8,272 nucleotides of DNA, taken from Mageeibacillus sp. UBA3781 (lineage in GTDB: Bacteria; Bacillota; Clostridia; Saccharofermentanales; Saccharofermentanaceae). The DNA is taken from positions 1 to 8,272 of the forward strand of contig DFFH01000012.1 in the NCBI GenBank assembly GCA_002368805.1, read 5' to 3'. Under the pieces are notes generated by a model that did not search any database, was not told the origin of the DNA, and saw only the letters and a list, made by a program, of their open reading frames with translations. Both the position numbers and the translations under genes were made by a program. Shown piece after piece: positions 1 through 6,228 of the stretch; the first letter of the stretch is position 1, and every line of letters begins with the position of its first letter.

Positions 1-278
1 CAGTCGATCCGACGCAGACCAACATCCATTACGATGAGCGCACCTACAAAGTGGATATCAAGGTTACGGAGACCACAGACGGACTGATCGAAGCGGAGAT
101 CATTCTTCCGCACAGAGATCTTTCCGACGTGGATTATAAGTTTGTGAACGAGGTAATGTACACCTTGCCGGATACAGGCGGTGGCGGGACCGCCATCTTC
201 CATCAGGCAGGCGCGGTGCTTCTGATATCCGCCGCGATACTGCTTTTCCTGAAGAAGGCCAAGGTGATGGACCTATGA
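1..278 (+). CDS. LPxTG-anchored pilin subunit with isopeptide (FctA/Spy0128-like) domain, 3' end only
   Basis: The reading frame is open from the left edge (first full codon at base 3) to the TGA at 276-278, so the start lies outside the window. The visible 91 residues begin in a beta-rich stretch (HYDERTYKVDIKVTE) that resembles the second half of the streptococcal pilin isopeptide-linkage domain (FctA/Spy0128 type). This domain usually reads Y-D-x-x-x-Y-x-V-x-V-x-V-T-(D/E), later followed by F-x-N-x-Y; here the latter is KFVNEVMY, whose Asn is the candidate isopeptide partner. A complete sorting signal follows: LPDTG (165-179), a hydrophobic segment, then KKAKVMDL. The product should be exported, cleaved between T and G, and joined to a pilus or the wall. 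The partner Lys and any catalytic acid are off-window. It is 57 nt upstream of the major pilin with no terminator between, so it is probably an ancillary or tip pilin of the same operon. The role is inferred; the LPxTG anchor is seen. Confidence 0.85.
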   Translation, partial: VDPTQTNIHYDERTYKVDIKVTETTDGLIEAEIILPHRDLSDVDYKFVNEVMYTLPDTGGGGTAIFHQAGAVLLISAAILLFLKKAKVMDL

Positions 279-335
279 ACACAGGATAAAAATGAATAAT
301 AAGACATGAAATATATTAGAAAGGAACACACAATT

Positions 336-2033
336 ATGACAAAGACAATGAAAAAGTTTATCTCATTATTTCTGAGTGCAGTAATGGTCCTCGCTCTGGG
401 AATAACGGTAATGGCTGCGGATCCGGATCCGTATACCATTACGATCAACAAAGTCAGCGCCAATGACAAATCCGCGCACAACTACGAAGTCTATCAGATC
501 TTTGACGCGAAGGTAGAGAACGACAAGCTCTACGACTTCAAATGGGGTTCCGGTGTAGATGGAGATGCTGCACTTACGGAACTGAAAAAGCTCGAGGATT
601 TCAAGGACTGCACATCTCTTCCGGACGTGCTCGCTGTTCTGGAAGCACAGGCAGATAACTCTGCGGTAGTGGATGCTTTTGCCACAGCAGTATCGAAGCA
701 CCTCACTTCCACGAAGAAGGAAGGTGCGATGGCAGCGACAGAAACCACCACGAATATCGGCGTGGAAAAAACCGGTTATTATCTGGTAAAAGATACGATC
801 ACCGGTGGTGCGAACGGTCAGGAAGGCGCGGTCTCCAAGTTCATGCTCGACGTCGTAAAACCTACGACAGCAGTTAGCGTGAATACGAAAGCAGTAGTTC
901 CGGAGCTCGATAAGAAGATCGTTACCGGTGAGACCAGAGACGTGAAGAATCAGGCTTCCGTCGGTGACGCGATCACCTTCGAACTGACATCGGAAGTTCC
1001 GGATCTCCGTAATTCCGGATATAACAAATACTGCTTCGTCATGAACGATACGCTTTCTGCCGGTCTTACCTATATCGGTGATGCCGCTCCGACAGTTAAG
1101 ATCGGAAGCACGACACTTACAGAAAACACAGACTTTACTTTCGAAAAGACAACGGCTACTGATGGTAAGACTACTCTGAAGATCGTCTTCAAGGATATGC
1201 TGACAAAAGCACAGACCCTGTACGGTCAGCCTATCGTTGTTACCTATCAGGCAAAGCTCAATGAGAAAGCAGACGTTACCAATGCAGGTAACCCGAATAC
1301 GGCAAACCTCATTTACTCGAACGATCCGAGTCACAACTACACCAGTGACGAACCCGGAAACGGCGATCCGACAGGCAAGACTCCGGACAAGGAGACCATC
1401 ACTTATACCACAGGCGTCAGCGTGATCAAGGTCGATGAGAACGATCAGACCCTTCGCCTTCCGGGTGCGGAATTCAAGATCGACGGAACCTCTTCCAAGC
1501 AGGTCATCTCTAAGACAAATGAATTTACTCCGGATGCAAGTGGCACATATTACAAGCTCAAGACCGGTGAATATACAGAAGAAGCACCGTCGGCTGCTAC
1601 TGAGGATAAGTATGCCAGCAAGACAGATAAGTACAAACTGGTAGAGAATACAACTCTTGTGGAAGAAAGTGAGAGTGTTGTAAAGAGTGCGGTAGGTACA
1701 GATGGTGAACTGACATTTAACGGACTGGGCGCCGGCACTTATACGATCACCGAGACAAAGGCTCCGGACGGATATGTTCTGGATCCGACACCTCGCACGG
1801 TTGAGATCACCTGCACATTTGACAGCAATAACAAGCCGACATGGAGCTATAAGCTGGATTCCAATACAGCTGTTCCGAATCAGCTTCAGTTTAAGGTAAC
1901 AAACAAGAAGACATCGGATCTCCCGAAGACCGGTGGTATCGGTACAACTATCTTCTATGCCGGTGGTGCGGTCCTCGTTCTGGGCGGTATCGTGCTCCTG
2001 GTACTGAAGAAAAAAGGTTCTGAAAAAGAGTAA
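336..2033 (+). CDS. Major (backbone) pilin, SpaH/EbpB-like, LPKTG-anchored
   Basis: This is the repeating shaft subunit of a sortase-built pilus, 565 aa. I start it at ATG 336, because AGAAAGGA (318-325) lies 10 nt upstream and the residues from there form a clean signal peptide (hydrophobic core, cut near TVMA-AD, about residue 27). The in-frame ATG at 306 lacks a good ribosome binding site. Domains: an N-terminal pilin domain to about residue 180; a pilin-motif segment (NTKAVVPELDKK, 183-194) where the Lys of NTK (K185) is the likely polymerisation lysine; a D2 isopeptide domain from LDKK to about 358, with NTANLIYSN (321-329) as its Asn region; and a SpaA/Cna-B-type D3 domain from SVIKVDE (candidate K365) through the E-box YTITETKAPDGY (E473) to VTNKK (candidate N523). 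LPKTG is at 529-533 (1920-1934), followed by a membrane segment and KKKGSEKE. The order matches SpaH/EbpB-family major pilins. Three Cys (92, 233, 493), about one per domain, are unusual for this class. Bond assignments are inferred by family analogy. Confidence 0.93.
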   Translation: MTKTMKKFISLFLSAVMVLALGITVMAADPDPYTITINKVSANDKSAHNYEVYQIFDAKVENDKLYDFKWGSGVDGDAALTELKKLEDFKDCTSLPDVLAVLEAQADNSAVVDAFATAVSKHLTSTKKEGAMAATETTTNIGVEKTGYYLVKDTITGGANGQEGAVSKFMLDVVKPTTAVSVNTKAVVPELDKKIVTGETRDVKNQASVGDAITFELTSEVPDLRNSGYNKYCFVMNDTLSAGLTYIGDAAPTVKIGSTTLTENTDFTFEKTTATDGKTTLKIVFKDMLTKAQTLYGQPIVVTYQAKLNEKADVTNAGNPNTANLIYSNDPSHNYTSDEPGNGDPTGKTPDKETITYTTGVSVIKVDENDQTLRLPGAEFKIDGTSSKQVISKTNEFTPDASGTYYKLKTGEYTEEAPSAATEDKYASKTDKYKLVENTTLVEESESVVKSAVGTDGELTFNGLGAGTYTITETKAPDGYVLDPTPRTVEITCTFDSNNKPTWSYKLDSNTAVPNQLQFKVTNKKTSDLPKTGGIGTTIFYAGGAVLVLGGIVLLVLKKKGSEKE

Positions 2034-2042
2034 GGTGAGCCT

Positions 2043-2885
2043 TTGAAGAAGTATATTCTCGACATCCTCATAGTTGTCCTGATACTGGCAGGCGTGGCGC
2101 TGTTTCTTTTCCCGATCATCAGTGATCACAAGAACCGCTCCGATGCATCTGCCGTGATCGTTACTTACAATAGTGAGATCAATCAGAAAGACACAGAAGA
2201 GAAAGAGAAGATGCTTCAGGATGCCCGCGAATATAACCGGGTAATGGCCGGGAAAGGGATCTCTGTTCCCGGAAAAGAAGTCCCAGCCTATGCTGATCAG
2301 CTGAATGTGACTGACACAGGGATCATGGGATATATCGAGATCGAGAAGATCGGAGTCCAGCTCCCTATCTATCACGATGTGGATAGCGGAGTGCTCCAGA
2401 TCGGTGTGGGGCATATGCCGAACAGCAGTCTTCCTGTAGGCGGAGAAGACACGCACAGTGTGCTCTCGAGCCACAGGGGACTTCCGACGGCGAAGCTCTT
2501 TACCGACCTGGATCAGATGAAGATCGGGGATACCTTTACGATCACGGTGGGCGATGAAGTTCTTATCTACGAAGTGGACCAGATCAAGACGGTCCTTCCG
2601 GAGGAGATGAGAGATCTGCATATCGTCCCGGGAGAGGACCTCTGCACCTTGGTGACATGTACACCATACGGAGTGAACTCGCACCGCCTGCTGGTCCGTG
2701 GAAAACGTATCCATCCGGATGCTTCGCTGCCGGAGACAGTCCGTGTCGCGAATGATGCGATCATGGTGGATCCTCTCGTAACAACGGCGATCCTGTCGAT
2801 CGTGATGCTCGCCGTGATCAATACAGTGGTGGTCATTAGAAGCCACCTGCGCAAAAAACGGAGAAAGGAGGTAGAACAGGCATGA
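2043..2885 (+). CDS. Class C (pilin-polymerising) sortase
   Basis: This membrane transpeptidase (280 aa) links pilin subunits. It cuts LPxTG between T and G, forms a Cys thioester, and passes it to the pilin-motif Lys of the next subunit. The start is TTG 2043; AAGGTG (2032-2037), which overlaps the pilin stop codon, is 5 nt upstream. Seen: an N-terminal membrane segment (about 5-26); a charged helical stretch (about 45-70); a core with GIMGYIEI, LPIYH and SSLPVGG; catalytic H144 in SSHRGLP; C206 in TLVTCTPYG; and R215 in NSHRLLVRG. The 9-residue Cys-Arg spacing is typical of class C. A second membrane segment (about 243-265) with a KKRRK tail is also a class C trait. Oddities: no Asp-Pro-aromatic lid motif is visible between residues 60 and 95, and the usual T-G before the catalytic His is S-S. 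It lies 9 nt after the major pilin and shares ATGA (2882-2885) with the next gene, so translation is probably coupled. Confidence 0.95.
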   Translation: MKKYILDILIVVLILAGVALFLFPIISDHKNRSDASAVIVTYNSEINQKDTEEKEKMLQDAREYNRVMAGKGISVPGKEVPAYADQLNVTDTGIMGYIEIEKIGVQLPIYHDVDSGVLQIGVGHMPNSSLPVGGEDTHSVLSSHRGLPTAKLFTDLDQMKIGDTFTITVGDEVLIYEVDQIKTVLPEEMRDLHIVPGEDLCTLVTCTPYGVNSHRLLVRGKRIHPDASLPETVRVANDAIMVDPLVTTAILSIVMLAVINTVVVIRSHLRKKRRKEVEQA

Positions 2886-3646
2886 GAAGAAAGAATCTCT
2901 TCCGGCTTCAGATGCTGATTGCGGTCCTGATCGCAGGGCTCTTTTCGCATGCCGTCTGGGCAGACACAACAGAGTACGCGGATCTTGACCGGACAAACAG
3001 GCTTGTTCTTCACCTCGAATCCGTAGTAGAAGAAGTGAAAAAAGAAGAAGGCGCCAAGGTAAAGATCTACAAGATCGCCGGGATGAAATATCAGGGCAGT
3101 GACCTCCAGTATGTCTATACCGATGATTGGAAAGAACTGACGGCGGATCTTAGTAAAGAGGTCTCGGAAGAAGAGATCCTGAAGATGCGGGATCTGGCGG
3201 AGAAGAAACAGCTGACCGGTATCGAAAAAACTTCGGATAAAGATGGAAATGTCTATTATCCGGATCTTCCGCAGGGCGTTTATCTCGTGGTACAGACCGA
3301 TGAGGTCATGCATTTTTCGACCTTCGAACCGTTCCTCGTCTATCTGCCTTGTATCGAAGAAAACCACTGGAAATACGATGTGGTAGCGGAACCGAAGATC
3401 GTCTATCAGGTCCGCTCCGGCTCGAGAGATCCGAGTGAACCGGATCCGACTTCGCCGGAATCACCAAGCGAGCCACAGAATCCCCCAAGAGAGGAGCCGC
3501 CGAAGAAAGATACTCCTCCTAAACTGCCGCAAACCGGGCAGCTCAACTGGCCGATCCCGGTACTGCTCGTGGCGGGTGCTTTTCTGGTAAGCGCGGGCGT
3601 AATTGTAAGACTTGCAGGGAGAAAAGAAGATGAAAAAGAGTTATAA
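2882..3646 (+). CDS. Small ancillary, probably basal, pilin with proline-rich stalk, LPQTG-anchored
   Basis: This exported 254-aa protein has a signal peptide (RRK, a hydrophobic core, cut near HAVWA-DT, residue 27). A single compact domain (about 30-175) looks like a pilin N-terminal domain: KVKIYKIAG early and LPQGVYLVVQT in the middle. It closes with WKYDVVAEPK, which recalls the V-x-V-x-P-K ending that carries the pilin-motif lysine in shaft and basal pilins. Next is a Pro/Glu/Ser-rich stalk (about 178-213), then LPQTG (215-219; 3524-3538), a membrane segment and RKEDEKEL. A short pilin with a proline-rich tail is typical of basal pilins such as GBS52 or FctB, which cross the peptidoglycan and anchor the fibre; that role is inferred. 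The ATG at 2882 overlaps the sortase stop, and AAAGGAGG (2864-2871) sits 10 nt upstream, a strong site inside the sortase gene. There is one Cys (in YLPCIEE). An alternative role is a minor shaft pilin. Confidence 0.85.
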   Translation: MRRKNLFRLQMLIAVLIAGLFSHAVWADTTEYADLDRTNRLVLHLESVVEEVKKEEGAKVKIYKIAGMKYQGSDLQYVYTDDWKELTADLSKEVSEEEILKMRDLAEKKQLTGIEKTSDKDGNVYYPDLPQGVYLVVQTDEVMHFSTFEPFLVYLPCIEENHWKYDVVAEPKIVYQVRSGSRDPSEPDPTSPESPSEPQNPPREEPPKKDTPPKLPQTGQLNWPIPVLLVAGAFLVSAGVIVRLAGRKEDEKEL

Positions 3647-4289
3647 GATCCTCTCTAATATCCTTCTTTCCATCGGCGCATGTCTTATCGTCTGCGGCGC
3701 GATCCTCTATGGTGTCAACGAGCACGAGGGGAACCGCGCCTACGCCATGTCGGTCGATGAGATCGTCAAGGTAAAAGACGAGATCTCCAGGATAAAGGCG
3801 GGCGAGGCGTCCGCTGATCCGTCCGGCGATACAGCGTCGGCGGGAAAAGATGGGGCGGAGAAAGGTGCATCGGAGACGGCTGCGCCGGAAAAGAAGACAC
3901 TCCCTGTCGTTACCATCGACGGCTACCCATATGACGGATACCTCTCGATCCCGGCGATCGACCTGGAAATGCCGGTCGTCGATTCCTGCAGCGAAGAATA
4001 CCTGGAATACTTCCTCTGCCGCTTCTACGGTGATCCTTACGATGGCGGCATGGTCATCGCAGGACATAACTACCGCAGGATCTTCCGTAAGATCAAAGAA
4101 CTGCAGGTGGGCGATCAGGTGCTCCTGACAACGATGGACGGCGAACAATTCCTCTATACGGTATCCGATATCGAGATCATCGAAGGAACCGGCACAGAGC
4201 AGATGCTAGACGGCTCCTGGGACCTGACCCTCTTCACATGCACCTTCGGCGGCAAAGAAAGATACACCGTCCGCTGCACAAAATCTTGA
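3630..4289 (+). CDS. Second sortase (class B/D-like, class uncertain), last gene of the pilus operon
   Basis: This 219-aa transpeptidase has an N-terminal membrane anchor (about 7-28). A low-complexity linker rich in Ala, Gly, Ser, Asp and Glu (about 57-89) joins it to the catalytic domain (about 90-219). Catalytic residues seen are H146 in VIAGHNY, C204 in LFTCTFGG and R211 in KERYTVRC. There is no C-terminal membrane segment, unlike the class C enzyme upstream, and the length is that of class B, D or E enzymes; I cannot settle the class. The start is ATG 3630, with AGGGAG (3616-3621) 8 nt upstream; a TTG at 3612 is possible but worse placed. It overlaps the basal pilin gene by 17 nt. Its position suggests it attaches the finished pilus or the LPQTG basal pilin to the wall, or processes a subunit that the first sortase does not accept. 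This is inference. It is the last plus-strand gene before a bidirectional terminator. Confidence 0.9.
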   Translation: MKKSYKILSNILLSIGACLIVCGAILYGVNEHEGNRAYAMSVDEIVKVKDEISRIKAGEASADPSGDTASAGKDGAEKGASETAAPEKKTLPVVTIDGYPYDGYLSIPAIDLEMPVVDSCSEEYLEYFLCRFYGDPYDGGMVIAGHNYRRIFRKIKELQVGDQVLLTTMDGEQFLYTVSDIEIIEGTGTEQMLDGSWDLTLFTCTFGGKERYTVRCTKS

Positions 4290-4298
4290 GACTGCGTC

Positions 4299-4433
4299 GC
4301 GCTACTAATCGATACTCAAGAAACCTAATAAAGCAAAAAGAAATCTCTCAAGTGGCGAGTTTCACTCCAGCCAACACCAGCGCTTACTAATGCTCGCCTG
4401 AAAGAAAAAAGAAATCCCGCTAGCGGTGAGTTT
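4299..4433 (+). repeat. Two degenerate direct-repeat units between the pilus operon and gdhA
   Basis: Unit A (about 4299-4362) and unit B (about 4380-4433) share three blocks in the same order. These are GCGCTACTAAT (4299-4309) against GCGCTTACTAAT (4380-4391), AAAAAGAAATC in both (4335-4345, 4406-4416), and GTGGCGAGTTT (4352-4362) against GCGGTGAGTTT (4423-4433). The offset is 81 nt for the first block and 71 nt for the others, so a 10-nt indel lies between. Unit B supplies the left half of the functional terminator. Unit A lacks a matching right arm and looks like a decayed or partial copy. The alignment was made by eye. Apart from this and the terminator, the 207-nt gap holds no gene that I can support. 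Confidence 0.55.
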
Positions 4434-4505
4434 TGCGTAAGCAAACTGTCTGAACCGCAAGCGGGATATTCTTTTTTAGTTTAATTTCGGCGAGTATTAG
4501 TAAGC
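4382..4505. repeat. Long imperfect palindrome enclosing the terminator and the gdhA 3' end
   Basis: The segment at 4382-4398 (GCTTACTAATGCTCGCC) is the reverse complement of 4489-4505 at 16 of 17 positions. The right arm contains the last two sense codons (Ala, Tyr) and the stop of gdhA. Together with the A-run/T-run symmetry and the terminator stem, this gives a 124-nt nested palindrome with loops of unequal length (15 and 21 nt between outer arm and stem). It is either an inverted duplication of the gdhA tail or a repeat element that supplied that tail. Confidence 0.7.
4414..4477. terminator. Bidirectional intrinsic terminator between convergent transcription units
   Basis: The left arm ATCCCGC (4414-4420) plus GCGGT (4423-4427) pairs with ACCGC (4454-4458) plus GCGGGAT (4461-4467), giving 12 bp with a TA/AA internal mismatch. 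The loop can fold again (AGTTT near 4430 with AAACT near 4443, around GC-GTAA-GC). An A-rich run with six consecutive A lies just left (4405-4410) and CTTTTTT just right (4471-4477). U-tracts therefore follow the stem in both directions, and it can end both the pilus operon and gdhA. Confidence 0.9.
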
Positions 4506-5843
4506 AATACCCTGAGCCATCATAGCGTCTGCGATCTTCTGGAAGCCAGCGATGTTAGCGCCGAGAACGAGGTTGTCTGCATCGCCATATTCCTTAGCAG
4601 CAGCGGAAGCGTTCTTGTAGATGTTCTGCATGATGCCCTTGAGCTTAGCGTCAACTTCTTCGAATGTCCAGGACAGACGAGCGGAGTTCTGGCACATCTC
4701 GAGAGCGGATGTTGCTACACCACCGGCGTTGGAAGCCTTACCAGGTGCGAAGTAAACACCGTTCTGCTGGAAGTAGATGGTAGCATCCGGAGTTGTCGGC
4801 ATGTTCGCACCCTCAGCTACGAACTTCACGCCGTTAGCAACGAGCTCCTTAGCATTGTCGAGGTCGAGTTCGTTCTGTGTTGCGCACGGAAGAGCGATAT
4901 CGCACTTTGTGCCCCACGGACGCTTGCCCTCTGTGTAAACAGCGGACGGAACAGCCTTAGCATACTCGCTGATTCTTCCACGCTTAACGAGCTTGATCTC
5001 CTTAACAACGTCGAGGTTGATGCCGTTCTCATCGTAGATGAAACCGTTGGAGTCAGAAAGTGTTACGACCTTAGCGCCGAGCTGTGTTGCCTTTTCGCAA
5101 GCGAAGATAGCAACGTTACCGGAACCGGAGATAGCAACTGTCTTGCCTTCGAAGGATGTGCCCTTTGCCTTCAGCATCTCAGCTGTGAAGTAGCACAGAC
5201 CATAACCTGTAGCCTCTGTACGAGCGAGGGAACCGCCCCAGGAGAGGCCCTTACCTGTAAGTACGCCAACATAGTCGTTGTTCAGTCTCTTGTACTGGCC
5301 ATACATATAACCGATCTCACGAGCGCCTGTTCCGATATCGCCGGCAGGTACGTCTGTGAACTGACCGATATGCTTACTGAGCTCTGTCATGAAGCTCTGG
5401 CAGAAACGCATAACTTCACGGTCGGACTTGCCCTTCGGGTCGAAGTCGGAACCACCCTTACCACCACCAATCGGAAGACCTGTGAGGGAGTTCTTGAAGC
5501 ACTGCTCGAAGCCTAAGAACTTCAGGATAGAGAGGTTAACGGAAGGATGCAGACGGAGACCGCCCTTATAAGGTCCGATGGAGGAGTTGAACTGTACACG
5601 GAAACCACGGTTTACCTGTACCTTACCCTGATCATCCAGCCACGGAACACGGAATGTGATGATACGCTCCGGCTCTACCATTCTCTCCATGAGGGACTCT
5701 GCCTCATACTCCGGGTGACGGTCGATGACCGGCTCGAGAGACTCGAGAACCTCGAGAACAGCCTGATGGAATTCTTTTTCGTTAGGATCTCTTGCCAGGA
5801 TCTTTTCGTAAACACGCTTTAAATACTCATTCTTAAGTGCCAT
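4497..5843 (-). CDS. gdhA: NADP-type glutamate dehydrogenase (hexameric, about 450-aa family)
   Basis: This cytoplasmic enzyme interconverts 2-oxoglutarate plus ammonium and glutamate with NAD(P)H, the ammonium-assimilation entry point. It has 448 aa, the normal length for the small hexameric family. I use ATG 5843, because GGAGG ends 8 nt upstream; the ATG at 5858 overlaps that ribosome binding site. Seen: substrate-site GPYKGGLRLHP (K93); catalytic-lysine motif LPIGGGKGGSDFD (K129); VPAGDIGTG (D169); and a Rossmann fold starting at VAISGSGNVA (about 236-245). LSDSNG follows at the end of the second strand, the Ser-rich form usual for NADP rather than NAD. EGANMPTTPDA and a C-terminal SNAGGVATSALEM segment are also typical. 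All key residues are present. It is monocistronic, with its own promoter and leader upstream, and converges on the pilus operon. Codon use looks refined, as in a highly expressed core gene. Cofactor preference is inferred from motifs. Confidence 0.97.
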   Translation of the reverse strand: MALKNEYLKRVYEKILARDPNEKEFHQAVLEVLESLEPVIDRHPEYEAESLMERMVEPERIITFRVPWLDDQGKVQVNRGFRVQFNSSIGPYKGGLRLHPSVNLSILKFLGFEQCFKNSLTGLPIGGGKGGSDFDPKGKSDREVMRFCQSFMTELSKHIGQFTDVPAGDIGTGAREIGYMYGQYKRLNNDYVGVLTGKGLSWGGSLARTEATGYGLCYFTAEMLKAKGTSFEGKTVAISGSGNVAIFACEKATQLGAKVVTLSDSNGFIYDENGINLDVVKEIKLVKRGRISEYAKAVPSAVYTEGKRPWGTKCDIALPCATQNELDLDNAKELVANGVKFVAEGANMPTTPDATIYFQQNGVYFAPGKASNAGGVATSALEMCQNSARLSWTFEEVDAKLKGIMQNIYKNASAAAKEYGDADNLVLGANIAGFQKIADAMMAQGIAY

Positions 5844-5887
5844 GTTTCTTTCCTCCATATAAAATATCTGAAATCAAAATCGCTTTT

Positions 5888-5928
5888 ACCCCGGTTTTTT
5901 GCTTTTGAAAAGCACTTGAACCCGGAGT
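5888..5928 (-). promoter_or_regulatory. Two-tier hairpin in the gdhA 5' leader
   Basis: In the gdhA transcript the outer arms ACTCCGG (5928-5922) and CCGGGGT (5894-5888) pair over 7 bp with one G-U. A second perfect inverted repeat, TGCTTTT/AAAAGCA (5914-5908 and 5906-5900, one base between), lies inside. It falls within the roughly 100-nt leader expected from the TATAAT promoter. No U-tract follows directly, so it is not an ordinary terminator. It could stabilise the message or act as a leader control. I do not recognise a known riboswitch. Confidence 0.45.
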
Positions 5929-5946
5929 TCCAGCTCAACATTTGTC

Positions 5947-5975
5947 ATTATACAACCGCAAATACGATTTGCAAA
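5947..5975 (-). promoter_or_regulatory. gdhA: Probable gdhA promoter
   Basis: On the minus strand a perfect TATAAT (5952-5947) lies 17 nt downstream of TTTGCA (5975-5970), a 4-of-6 match to the -35 box. Transcription would start near 5940 and give a leader of about 97 nt before ATG 5843. The -35 box sits inside the palindrome ATTTGCAAAT (5967-5976), so a protein bound there would compete with RNA polymerase. Confidence 0.65.
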
Positions 5976-6165
5976 TAGGAATATACGGAATTTTGCAAGA
6001 AGAATAAAAATCGTTGCAAAAAACTATTTCTTTTTTCACCTTGTGCAAAATGTTGACGATCTGCCTGTTTTCACTGTTGAATGGATAAATGCGCATAGCT
6101 GCACTCGCGTGGAAGAAAATGGGAAGAATGGAGAATAATGAAATTTTGAGAGATGAAAGTTGCAA
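5967..6165. promoter_or_regulatory. Cluster of TTGCAA palindromes upstream of gdhA (possible operators)
   Basis: The palindrome TTGCAA occurs at 5969-5974 (inside ATTTGCAAAT), 5993-5998, 6014-6019 and 6160-6165, with a related GTGCAAAA at 6043-6050. The first three are 24 and 21 nt apart, close to two helical turns. They lie on or upstream of the gdhA promoter, where a regulator or DNA-bending protein would act. The regulator is unknown, and AT-rich composition accounts for some of the similarity. Confidence 0.35.
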
Positions 6166-6200
6166 AAACGAGTGCTTTTGAAGCGGAAATAATGTAGACG

Positions 6201-6228
6201 GTCCTATCCGGATCTGATTTCCGGGGAC
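6201..6228 (-). terminator. Hairpin immediately after the 4Fe-4S protein gene (possible 3' end)
   Basis: On the minus strand GTCC (6228-6225) pairs with GGAC (6204-6201), and CCGGA (6224-6220) with TCCGG (6212-6208), around a 7-nt loop. A 3-nt bulge lies between the two stems. It starts at the base after the stop codon. No run of T follows directly, so it may be a message-stabilising 3' hairpin or a weak terminator. Confidence 0.35.

Larger units (their letters stand above)
5844..6228. other. Intergenic region upstream of gdhA (385 nt)
   Basis: This AT-rich stretch separates gdhA from the redox operon; both are read on the minus strand. It holds the gdhA ribosome binding site and leader hairpin, the TATAAT promoter, the TTGCAA cluster, and a hairpin just after the Fe-S protein stop. 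Between about 6060 and 6160 I see no gene, tRNA or clear promoter. A short minus-strand frame across 5935-6165 overlaps the promoter, has no ribosome binding site and shows no family resemblance. Confidence 0.7.

Noticed and set aside
306..335. Upstream ATG at 306 as start of the major pilin
   Set aside because: It adds ten mostly polar residues before a complete signal peptide, and the good ribosome binding site (318-325) lies inside that extension, pointing to ATG 336.
279..335. Possible promoter in the AT-rich gap before the major pilin
   Set aside because: TATATT at 312-317 has no convincing -35 partner, and the 57-nt gap has no terminator, so read-through from the upstream pilin gene is the simpler view.
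366..2996. 876-codon open frame on the minus strand opposite the pilin and sortase genes
   Set aside because: It lies antisense to three well-supported genes and its translation is Cys/Arg/His-rich without recognisable domains. It stays open because the plus-strand genes avoid the codons that would be stops on the other strand.
2567..4148. Long minus-strand frames opposite the basal pilin and second sortase (2567-3367 and 3543-4148)
   Set aside because: They are antisense to genes with signal peptides, LPxTG and catalytic motifs, and show no domains or ribosome binding sites of their own.
5844..5858. ATG at 5858 as start of gdhA
   Set aside because: That codon overlaps the GGAGG ribosome binding site that serves ATG 5843.
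5935..6165. 76-codon minus-strand frame in the gdhA upstream region
   Set aside because: It spans the gdhA promoter, has no ribosome binding site, and its composition is that of AT-rich noncoding DNA.
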